7,416 nucleotides of DNA, from NCBI RefSeq assembly GCF_024699075.1, contig NZ_JAILQF010000047.1:1-7416 (forward strand), written 5' to 3'. This document shows positions 1-5,079 of this stretch, in pieces (within the stretch, counting starts at the first letter, position 1; the number at the start of each line of letters is the position of its first letter). The notes beneath the pieces were generated by a model, which saw nothing but the letters and a program-made list of their open reading frames with translations, was not told where the DNA came from and did not search any database. The stretch comes from Butyrivibrio sp. GTDB lineage: Bacteria > Bacillota_A > Clostridia > Lachnospirales > Lachnospiraceae. Made by a program: the position numbers and the translations under genes.

Positions 1-6
1 ATCCTT

Positions 7-1479
7 TTATACCAGTTCTTCTCCATTTACATATACATGATATCCGTTTGTTTCTATGTTATCTGTATCGCCGTCGAACTCTGTAATATAGCTGTCTCCT
101 GTAAGTACCCATTTACTATCATCATCAAGTGTTACTGAAACGCTTCCGGCTTCTCCGTCTGTATTAATAGAGCCTTCAAACTCTGATCCTGTAAGATTAA
201 GTGTAAGAGAAGAAATTTCGTCAACAGTTATTGTTCCTTCAATAGTCTGATTATCTGCATTAAGCTCGACTGTTCCTCCGTTACTTCCATCGCTTCCCCA
301 TCTTCCGGCAGAAACTATCAGAAATTCTCCTGTATCAGACAGTTCAAGATCTGCATCACTTAAATTGATAACGCTTGAAGTATTAGTGCAGTAGAACATG
401 GCACCACTATTACTTACCATACTTCCGCCATTCATTGTAAATACGCTTGTTCCATCCTCTGCATCACCTGAAGCACTCTGATATAACAATACATTGGCTT
501 TTATGCTGCCTTCTTTTGTTGACTGATCATTTCCGCTAAGAGTGCAGTTTTCAAGAACCACACTATTTTTTCCTTCAATAATGACAGCCCTTGAATTTTC
601 TGAAATGCACTCTGCATCTGTAACAGTAATATCAGCAGTACTGTAAATTGCAGGACATCCGCCTGTTCCTGTTGAAGTATAGGTTCCCTTATTAACAACT
701 AAAGTACCGCCGCCTCTGTCTGATCTTATTGCAGCTTTGCTGGCACTTGTTACTGTAAGATTTTCTGCATAAAGAGTTCCACCACCTGCTACCTGTATTC
801 CGCCGGCTCCGCCACCAGTTACATCTACAGTAGAATCTGAGATATAAATTGTGCCGCCATCATATGCAAATACACCTGTAGCATTGTCCGCCGTAGCAGT
901 TACAGTGCTGTCTTTGATCGTAACAGTAGCACTGTCATAAACTCTTACTGCAGCATTAACACCTTCAAAGCTCGATGAGTCAGCACTTGTGGCATCACCT
1001 GAAAGCTTTTCTATAGTCGCATTTGTTATAGTTGCTGTCACAGATCCATTTGCACCTATTGCACTTTCATCTTCATTTTCAGCTGTATAAGTACCTTCTG
1101 TTATCTCCTCTCCATCTGATAAAGAATATGCAAGTGTACCTTCGGAAGAAGAATCTTCTGAAGTTTTGTCAGAATCACCACTCTTTTCTTTCTTAGATCC
1201 GGAAGTTTTTGAATCCTTTGAAGTATCAGAAGTCTCTGAATCTTTAGAAGAGCCCTCCGATGAATCAGATTCCGAAGCATCTGCAGTTTCCGCATTCTGA
1301 GTTTCTGTATCCTGTGCTTCCACGTCATCAGTTATCTCTTCACTTTCATTTGAAGATTCTGCTGAGGCTTCAACAGATACACTCGTTTCTTCACTTGTTG
1401 TATCATTTGTACTTTGTCCGCAAGCTGATAATACTATCGCTCCACATGCAAGTAATGCCAGGACTTTATTATTCTTCAT
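7..1479 (-). CDS. Surface lipoprotein with acidic Ser-rich linker and probable right-handed beta-helix domain
   Basis: This 490-aa protein starts with a lipoprotein signal peptide: a short Lys-containing n-region, a hydrophobic stretch and the lipobox LSAC, with Cys20 as the probable lipidated residue. It should therefore be anchored on the outer face of the membrane. Residues about 22-112 are a low-complexity linker rich in Ser, Glu, Asp, Thr and Lys, probably a flexible tether. Residues about 113-490 are made of short Gly/Asn/Thr/Val-rich repeats of the type xVTIKDSTV, GTIYISDSTV and GTLYAENLTV. Such rungs are typical of right-handed beta-helix (pectin-lyase-like or adhesin-like) folds. I see no clear catalytic motif, so binding of polysaccharide or surface adhesion is a guess. 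The start is supported by a GAGGAA ribosome binding site at 1485-1490. The gene lies downstream of the PilZ gene on the same strand, with a hairpin between them. Lipoprotein status is confident; the fold is moderately so and the function unknown. Confidence 0.88.
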   Translation of the reverse strand: MKNNKVLALLACGAIVLSACGQSTNDTTSEETSVSVEASAESSNESEEITDDVEAQDTETQNAETADASESDSSEGSSKDSETSDTSKDSKTSGSKKEKSGDSDKTSEDSSSEGTLAYSLSDGEEITEGTYTAENEDESAIGANGSVTATITNATIEKLSGDATSADSSSFEGVNAAVRVYDSATVTIKDSTVTATADNATGVFAYDGGTIYISDSTVDVTGGGAGGIQVAGGGTLYAENLTVTSASKAAIRSDRGGGTLVVNKGTYTSTGTGGCPAIYSTADITVTDAECISENSRAVIIEGKNSVVLENCTLSGNDQSTKEGSIKANVLLYQSASGDAEDGTSVFTMNGGSMVSNSGAMFYCTNTSSVINLSDADLELSDTGEFLIVSAGRWGSDGSNGGTVELNADNQTIEGTITVDEISSLTLNLTGSEFEGSINTDGEAGSVSVTLDDDSKWVLTGDSYITEFDGDTDNIETNGYHVYVNGEELV

Positions 1480-1484
1480 CTATT

Positions 1485-1490
1485 TTCCTC
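1485..1490 (-). promoter_or_regulatory. Ribosome binding site of the lipoprotein gene
   Basis: On the minus strand GAGGAA lies a few bases upstream of the ATG at 1479. It supports that start, which is also the one giving a complete lipoprotein signal peptide. Only about ten bases separate this site from the U-tract of the upstream hairpin. Confidence 0.75.
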
Positions 1491-1500
1491 TTTCCGAGCT

Positions 1501-1543
1501 AAAAAAGAGCTCTTATGATTTTTGATAAAATCATAAAAGCTCT
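1501..1543 (-). terminator. Rho-independent terminator or attenuator between the PilZ and lipoprotein genes
   Basis: Positions 1506-1522 pair with 1527-1543: a 17-bp stem with one mismatch and a four-base loop (TGAT). Read on the minus strand the stem is followed by a run of T (complement of the A-run at 1501-1506), the form of an intrinsic terminator for the PilZ gene. It ends only about 20 bases before the lipoprotein start. Any transcript entering the lipoprotein gene from further upstream must pass through it, so it could act as an attenuator (inference). Confidence 0.8.
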
Positions 1544-1573
1544 ACATAAATTAAAAATAAAATAATAAATTAT

Positions 1574-1939
1574 TTAATCTTCATCATCATCGTCATCATG
1601 AGGAACGAGTTCTTCAACAGTTTCATAAACTGCTATTCTCTGCCTGTCAGAATCCGGCATTCCTATAAAAATACATCCATAATTATAGATACCATCTTCC
1701 CTTTTTTCTGATCGGACTATCTGAAGGAATACATTTATTACCTCCTTAGTCCATATGGTCAGCTCAGCCTGATAATTATCTCCGATGATCAGCTGCTCCG
1801 GACAATTAAATCCAAGTCCATGTCTTGAACAATTCTGAATATCGATAGATACCTCTGAAGCTGTTCCGGAACCACCAAGTGCCTTCATCATAAGTTTTCC
1901 GGACATTGATAATCTTTTGCTCTTGCGCCTTTCGTTCAT
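1574..1939 (-). CDS. Stand-alone PilZ-domain c-di-GMP receptor protein
   Basis: A small cytoplasmic protein (121 aa from the preferred start) made of little more than a PilZ domain. Both c-di-GMP-binding signatures are visible: the RxxxR motif as RKSKR near residues 5-9, and the (D/N)xSxxG motif as NCSRHG near residues 36-41. The later stretch (AELTIWTKEV, then the turn to YGCIFIGM) fits the PilZ beta-barrel. The C-terminus is an acidic run, HDDDDDED. In-frame starts exist at 1957 (TTG) and 1954 (ATG), but neither has a Shine-Dalgarno site. The ATG at 1939 has GGGAGA seven bases upstream, so I prefer it. PilZ proteins bind c-di-GMP and pass the signal to partners in motility, exopolysaccharide or adhesion control; the partner here is unknown. 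A surface lipoprotein gene follows on the same strand. Confidence 0.88.
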   Translation of the reverse strand: MNERRKSKRLSMSGKLMMKALGGSGTASEVSIDIQNCSRHGLGFNCPEQLIIGDNYQAELTIWTKEVINVFLQIVRSEKREDGIYNYGCIFIGMPDSDRQRIAVYETVEELVPHDDDDDED

Positions 1940-1946
1940 ATTATGA

Positions 1947-1952
1947 TCTCCC
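1947..1952 (-). promoter_or_regulatory. Ribosome binding site that decides the PilZ start
   Basis: Minus-strand GGGAGA lies seven bases upstream of the ATG at 1939. It overlaps the candidate upstream ATG at 1952-1954, which itself lacks a ribosome binding site. This favours 1939 over the longer starts. Confidence 0.65.
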
Positions 1953-1998
1953 ATCAACAGGAACAGTCACAGACGCTCTCGCATCCACTCCCATTCCC

Positions 1999-2031
1999 TT
2001 AATATTTGACTTTCAAAACATCAAGTTCCAT
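1999..2031 (-). CDS. Possible 10-codon leader peptide ahead of the PilZ gene
   Basis: A minus-strand ATG at 2031 opens a 10-codon ORF (MELDVLKVKY, then TAA). It is preceded by AGAGGTG at 2037-2043 with five bases spacing, a better ribosome binding site than that of the PilZ gene itself. Four bases after its stop, another ATG at 1994 opens a 17-codon ORF (MGVDARASVTVPVDGRS) whose TAA ends one base before the PilZ ATG at 1939. The second ORF has no good ribosome binding site of its own. The chain could allow translational coupling or leader-peptide control, but ORFs this short also arise by chance. I recognise neither peptide. Confidence 0.3.
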   Translation of the reverse strand: MELDVLKVKY

Positions 2032-2049
2032 TGACGCACCTCTACTTTA

Positions 2050-2078
2050 AATATATCTCAATCAGAAAATAAAGGCAA
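2050..2078 (-). promoter_or_regulatory. Possible sigma-A promoter of the PilZ gene
   Basis: On the minus strand, TTGCCT (2073-2078) and TATATT (2050-2055) are separated by 17 bp, four and five matches to consensus. Transcription would start near 2043, very close to the ribosome binding site of the short leader ORF, which is somewhat tight. The promoter lies just outside the left end of the 2087-2776 element. Confidence 0.4.
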
Positions 2079-2086
2079 GTTATTCA

Positions 2087-2405
2087 CGCTTTTGCGTCTC
2101 TACTTTCGCAGTCTAAATGCCCGCTGATACATGCCGCCCGCCCATGCAATAAGCCTTTTGTCGTCTTTCAAATATGAGGATATATTCATGAGCCTTTGGT
2201 TAATGGCTATAAGAATTCTGCCACGGCTCAGCATGTTTGAGCTCCCTTTCGGCCCCGCCCCATACCATTTCCATTTGCGAGTAGATAACAAATGCAGATT
2301 TTCTCAAATGTTTCCGCATTTTTTCTTCCAATGCGCAGGCTACGCGCAAAACTCACAGGACGGGAATATAAATATTATGAAAAGACCCTACGGTGCATAA
2401 GCACC
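2087..2405 (-). repeat. Left arm of the long inverted-repeat element
   Basis: A 319-nt arm, inverted relative to 2469-2776. Read from the centre outward on the minus strand it holds, in order: a terminal hairpin GGTGC-loop-GCACC (2392-2405); a second hairpin TGCGC/GCGCA with a 7-nt loop (2332-2348); CATTTG/CAAATG pairing (2272-2294); the G-rich 34-nt conserved block (2250-2283); the 17-nt block (2192-2208); the 32-nt block with GGGCGGGCGG (2134-2165); and the outer terminus. It has an extra hairpin GCTCA/TGAGC (2226-2242) that the right arm lacks. Confidence 0.7.
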
Positions 2406-2468
2406 TAATAAAAATGATGAATCAATCTTCCAAGCTTGCTTGAAGAAGTTGATTCATCATTTTTATTA
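2406..2468. repeat. Central hairpin of the long inverted-repeat element
   Basis: A near-perfect palindrome. The outer 20 bases on each side (2406-2425 with 2449-2468) pair without mismatch. The inner part continues with CTTC, AAGC and their complements around a two-base loop, with small bulges. The outer stem is A/T-rich with T-runs on both strands, so it could stop transcription from either side or extrude as a cruciform. Confidence 0.8.
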
Positions 2469-2776
2469 ACGCTCGCTTTGCGAGCTAGGGTATTTTCAAT
2501 TACAAGATAATCGCCCCGTCCTGTTTCAAACAGCGCTTCGCCTGCGCTGGAAAAAATGCTGTGGAAACATTAGAAAATCGCATTTGTCATCAAATACTCG
2601 CAAATGGAAATGGTATGGGGCGGGGCCGTAAAGGGTGCGAGTTTCTGAGCCGTAGAATTCTTAGCCATTAACCAAAGGCCATGAATATCCGAATGTTTGT
2701 GACGACAAAAGGCTTATTGCATGGGCGGGCGGTATTATTAGCGGGCAATTATTTAGCTGCAACATATGCAAAAGCG
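2469..2776 (+). repeat. Right arm of the long inverted-repeat element
   Basis: A 308-nt arm with the same order of parts as the left arm, read on the plus strand: hairpin GCTCGC-TTT-GCGAGC (2471-2485); hairpin CAGCGC/GCGCTG with a 7-nt loop (2531-2549); CATTTG/CAAATG (2581-2606); the 34-nt block (2595-2628); the 17-nt block (2663-2679); the 32-nt block (2701-2732); and the terminus GCAAAAGCG. The next base pair after the terminus is already in the queA stop codon. Confidence 0.7.
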
Positions 2777-3868
2777 TTATGCTTCTGGCATTTTGTCTGT
2801 GAAGAAGCATGCATCGCCGAAGGAGAAGAATCTGTAGCGCTTTTCGATGGCTTCTTTGTAAGCGGCGAGAACGTGCTCTCTTCCTGCAAGGGCTGATACC
2901 AGCATTACAAGTGTTGACTCAGGAAGGTGGAAGTTGGTAATAAGGCAGTCTAGTACCTTGAACTTGTAGCCAGGGTAGATGAATATTGAAGTGTTATCTG
3001 AGCACTCCTTAAGGTGACCGTTTTCATCGGCAGCACTTTCTATGGTTCTGCAGCTTGTAGTACCAACACAGATAACTCTGTGGCCGGATTCCTTTGCTTT
3101 ATTTATTTTGTCTGCTGCCTCCTGTGTTACCTGGTACCACTCAGTATGCATGTGATGCTCAAGTACATTGTCTACTTTTACAGGTCTGAAAGTACCAAGA
3201 CCTACATGAAGAGTTACATATGCAAGATCAATACCTTTTTGCTCAATAGCATCAAGAAGTTCTGATGTAAAGTGAAGTCCTGCTGTAGGAGCTGCTGCAG
3301 ATCCGTCAAACTTTGCATATACTGTCTGATACATATTCTTGTCCTGAAGCTTATGTGTGATATATGGTGGAAGCGGCATCTCACCAAGTGAATCAAGGAC
3401 TTCTTCCCAGATTCCCTCATAATAGAACTTAACAAGTCTGTTACCATCTTCTATTACTTCAAGAATCTCGGCTTTAAGTCTTCCATCTCCGAAAGTAACC
3501 CTGGCACCGGGGCGAAGTTTCTTACCAGGCTTAACAAGAGTTTCCCATACATCGTTCTCTCTTCTTTTAAGAAGAAGGATCTCTACTGCAGCTCCTGTCT
3601 CTTCCTTGGTTCCAAGAAGTCTTGCAGGTATAACCTTTGTATTATTAAGAACAAGGCAGTCGCCAGGCTCAAGATAATCAATTATATCCTTGAAAACATG
3701 ATGCTGTATGGCTCCTGTTTCTTTGTCCATCACAAGAAGCCTTGATGCAGCACGATCTTCAAGAGGATCCTGAGCTATGAGTTCTTGTGGAAGGTCAAAA
3801 TAATAATCCGATGTACGAAGTCCAAGCATCGGATCATTTAATTCGTTGTTCTTGTCATTAGTATTCAT
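2777..3868 (-). CDS. queA: S-adenosylmethionine:tRNA ribosyltransferase-isomerase QueA
   Basis: QueA transfers and isomerises the ribosyl group of S-adenosylmethionine onto 7-aminomethyl-7-deazaguanine at tRNA position 34. This makes epoxyqueuosine, the penultimate step of queuosine synthesis, in the cytoplasm. Family landmarks run the whole length: [15 protein letters not shown] near the N-terminus, [73 protein letters not shown] and the C-terminal [13 protein letters not shown]. At 363 aa it is slightly longer than usual because of about a dozen extra N-terminal residues. A start at Met14 (3829) would match the family better, but it has no ribosome binding site, whereas the first ATG has AAGGAAG upstream. 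The usual partner tgt is not next to it; its stop codon abuts the long inverted-repeat element. No separate terminator is visible, so the palindrome may serve as one. Confidence 0.97.
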   Translation of the reverse strand: MNTNDKNNELNDPMLGLRTSDYYFDLPQELIAQDPLEDRAASRLLVMDKETGAIQHHVFKDIIDYLEPGDCLVLNNTKVIPARLLGTKEETGAAVEILLLKRRENDVWETLVKPGKKLRPGARVTFGDGRLKAEILEVIEDGNRLVKFYYEGIWEEVLDSLGEMPLPPYITHKLQDKNMYQTVYAKFDGSAAAPTAGLHFTSELLDAIEQKGIDLAYVTLHVGLGTFRPVKVDNVLEHHMHTEWYQVTQEAADKINKAKESGHRVICVGTTSCRTIESAADENGHLKECSDNTSIFIYPGYKFKVLDCLITNFHLPESTLVMLVSALAGREHVLAAYKEAIEKRYRFFSFGDACFFTDKMPEA

Positions 3869-3920
3869 TTAAACTTACTTCCTTACTATCTTCTTTATCT
3901 GTTAACTACTATGAATGTAA

Positions 3921-3948
3921 ATTTTACGTGTACAGATTAATTTAACAA
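3921..3948 (-). promoter_or_regulatory. Probable sigma-A promoter of queA
   Basis: On the minus strand, TTGTTA (3943-3948) and TAAAAT (3921-3926) are separated by 16 bp. Transcription would start near 3914, giving a leader of about 45 nt to the queA ATG at 3868. The ribosome binding site AAGGAAG falls inside this leader. The promoter is divergent from that of the FRG gene. Confidence 0.5.
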
Positions 3949-3987
3949 CTTTTGGCCTATAATACAAGTTTTTTTTCATATTCATAA

Positions 3988-4015
3988 TTGACACACGAAA
4001 ATTTTATTGTACAAT
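3988..4015 (+). promoter_or_regulatory. Strong sigma-A promoter of the FRG-domain gene
   Basis: A consensus -35 TTGACA (3988-3993) and a -10 TACAAT (4010-4015, five of six) are separated by 16 bp. Transcription would start near 4022 and leave a leader of about 86 nt before the ATG at 4108. The TTG of the -35 box is also the first in-frame start-like codon of the long ORF, so automatic calling may wrongly place the gene start there. Confidence 0.75.
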
Positions 4016-4029
4016 TGATTAATTGCACA
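4008..4029 (+). promoter_or_regulatory. Inverted repeat over the -10 box and start site, possible operator
   Basis: TGTACAATT-GATT-AATTGCACA: nine-base arms with one mismatch around a four-base spacer, covering the -10 box and the expected transcription start. A dimeric repressor bound here would block the promoter. No regulator gene is adjacent, so this rests only on symmetry and position. Confidence 0.4.
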
Positions 4030-4038
4030 GCGTTTTAT

Positions 4039-4076
4039 CGCCTATTGGCGGCAGGATTTTTTTCTAAAATTCCTGC
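4039..4076 (+). promoter_or_regulatory. Two adjacent hairpins in the FRG gene leader
   Basis: CGCC-TATT-GGCG (4039-4050) is followed at once by GCAGGA/TCCTGC (4051-4056 with 4071-4076), whose inside can pair further as TTTT/AAAA. Both lie in the untranslated leader, about 30 bases before the ribosome binding site. They could stabilise the mRNA or regulate it. They resemble no riboswitch I know. Confidence 0.4.
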
Positions 4077-4096
4077 AATATATACCAATCAGCAGT

Positions 4097-4102
4097 ACGA
4101 GG
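4097..4102 (+). promoter_or_regulatory. Ribosome binding site that decides the FRG gene start
   Basis: ACGAGG lies five bases before the ATG at 4108. The in-frame TTG at 3988 is upstream of the expected transcript start, so this site fixes the start at 4108. Confidence 0.6.
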
Positions 4103-4107
4103 TTTTT

Positions 4108-4914
4108 ATGATCAAAGAGATACACATAAGCACATTAGAACAGTTATTACCACTTCTTACAGAACAGGAGTACAGACCTGATCTTGATAGAAACAGAAGC
4201 CCCTATGTTTACAGAGGAATGTCAGACTCCTCCTTTAAGATGTACACAAGTTTAAGCCGCAATTGCAAAGGTCTTCAAAAGCACCTTGAGCCAGCAATTC
4301 TTGAAAGCTTTGCCAAATACGCCATTAACGATGATCCTAATATTGGCCATTCCGTATGGAGGCAGATGATCGTAGGCCAGCACTACGGCCTTCCTACAAG
4401 GCTTCTTGACTGGACACAGTCAGCACTTGTTGCTCTTAATTTTGCAACTACTGAAGAAAATCTTGATGATATGGACAAGCACGACTGTCTGGTCTGGAGA
4501 ATTGATATGTGCGAAATGGTCGATCATCTCCCTGATCCTTACAAAACTGCTGTCAAAAAGAAGTACTCTTCTATTTTTACAGTTGATATGCTCAAAGAGC
4601 TTACCGGCAACAGCCTATTACAATACGATAATGACATGGGCGATTCATCAATGGTAATCATTGAACCACCTTCACTCAATCAAAGGATCATCAATCAGCA
4701 TTCATTCTTCTCTGTAGTACCTACAGGTATTAATGATATCGAGAAGTTCCTTTCTGATAATACAACTAATACGGTAAAATATCTTATAGACAGGAATTTA
4801 AGATGGCGTGTAAGAGACATGCTTGATCAGCTCAACATGAGTGAGCGTATCGTATATCCAGGTCTTGAAGGCCTATCCAAATGGATCGCAAGACATTACT
4901 ATGTCAAAGAATAA
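4108..4914 (+). CDS. FRG-domain protein
   Basis: A 268-aa cytoplasmic protein that is essentially one FRG domain. Its hallmarks are YVYRGMSD with the name-giving (F/Y)RG at residues 35-37, QHYGLPTRLLDWT at 91-103, ALVALNFA just after it, the late motif QRIINQHSFFSVVP near 192-205, and the terminal VYPGLEGLSKWI. There is no signal peptide and no membrane segment. The biochemical role of FRG domains is not firmly established to my knowledge. They occur alone or fused in accessory and defence-associated genes, and the conserved Arg and Thr/Ser-rich motifs have an ADP-ribosyltransferase-like flavour (inference). The frame is open up to a TTG at 3988, but those first 40 codons overlap the promoter and leader. 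The ATG at 4108 is preferred because it has a ribosome binding site. The gene is monocistronic, divergent from queA, and ends before a bidirectional terminator. Domain call firm; function unknown. Confidence 0.9.
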   Translation: MIKEIHISTLEQLLPLLTEQEYRPDLDRNRSPYVYRGMSDSSFKMYTSLSRNCKGLQKHLEPAILESFAKYAINDDPNIGHSVWRQMIVGQHYGLPTRLLDWTQSALVALNFATTEENLDDMDKHDCLVWRIDMCEMVDHLPDPYKTAVKKKYSSIFTVDMLKELTGNSLLQYDNDMGDSSMVIIEPPSLNQRIINQHSFFSVVPTGINDIEKFLSDNTTNTVKYLIDRNLRWRVRDMLDQLNMSERIVYPGLEGLSKWIARHYYVKE

Positions 4915-4979
4915 AAGCAAATACAGTAAGTACTGATTTCTATTATCAGGATTTAAGGGGCACATACATTTTTTTACAC

Positions 4980-5017
4980 AAAAAAGTGGCAACTGCAAAC
5001 GCAGCTGCCACTTTTAT
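4980..5017. terminator. Bidirectional rho-independent terminator between convergent genes
   Basis: Positions 4982-4996 pair with 5001-5015: a 15-bp stem with one mismatch and the loop AAAC. T-runs follow on both strands (CTTTTATT on plus, a longer T-rich run on minus). It serves the FRG gene from the left and the esterase-like gene from the right. The remaining bases of 4915-5079 hold only two short overlapping inverted repeats (4924-4935 and 4933-4949). Confidence 0.85.
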
Positions 5018-5079
5018 TAACCGCCAATGACTATCAGATTGAACGCTATGGTATATATGCAAAGTTTAAGCTATATTAT

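Larger units (their letters stand above)
2087..2776. mobile_element. 690-bp long inverted-repeat element, MITE-like, of unknown family
   Basis: The stretch between the PilZ leader and queA is one large near-palindrome with no convincing gene. Its ends are CGCTTTTGC (2087-2095) and the reverse complement GCAAAAGCG (2768-2776). Inside, the left arm matches the reverse complement of the right arm in blocks with no mismatch: 2134-2165 with 2701-2732 (32 nt), 2192-2208 with 2663-2679 (17 nt), 2250-2283 with 2595-2628 (34 nt), and 2356-2364 with 2515-2523 (9 nt). The blocks are joined by diverged segments with small indels. A 63-nt hairpin sits at the centre. The indels destroy any shared reading frame, so coding is unlikely. 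No transposase is present and no clean target duplication is visible; TTAT occurs at both sides but three bases off the left edge. It may be a non-autonomous mobile repeat or two copies of a structured RNA in inverted orientation. Confidence 0.7.

Noticed and set aside
1955..2040. Read past the TAA of the 10-codon ORF, the same frame gives a Cys-rich stretch (GNGSGCESVCDCSC) after KY, recalling the KYxGNG motif of class IIa bacteriocins
   Set aside because: A TAA separates the two halves, there is no double-glycine leader, no immunity or export gene, and the stretch ends quickly. Coincidence is the best explanation.
2250..2283. G-rich conserved block (GGGGCGGGG on the minus strand) as a G-quadruplex
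   Set aside because: Only two or three G-runs occur close together, so a standard four-run quadruplex is not supported.
2100..2291. A 63-codon minus-strand ORF in the left arm and plus-strand ORFs at 2131-2400 and 2681-2896
   Set aside because: The arms are homologous, but the frame is broken by a stop and indels in the other copy, and codon content is unlike the neighbouring genes. The 2681-2896 ORF also overlaps queA on the opposite strand.
2087..2776. Retron, CRISPR array or tRNA/rRNA gene in the long intergenic region
   Set aside because: No reverse transcriptase or cas gene is nearby, the repeats are inverted and not regularly spaced, and no cloverleaf or rRNA-like sequence is visible.
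3827..3829. Met14 of QueA as the true start
   Set aside because: It would fit the usual family length, but no ribosome binding site precedes it, while the ATG at 3868 has AAGGAAG upstream. It remains a possible alternative.
3958..3963. A perfect plus-strand TATAAT upstream of the FRG gene
   Set aside because: No acceptable -35 box lies 16-18 bp upstream, and the TTGACA/TACAAT pair just downstream is a much better promoter.
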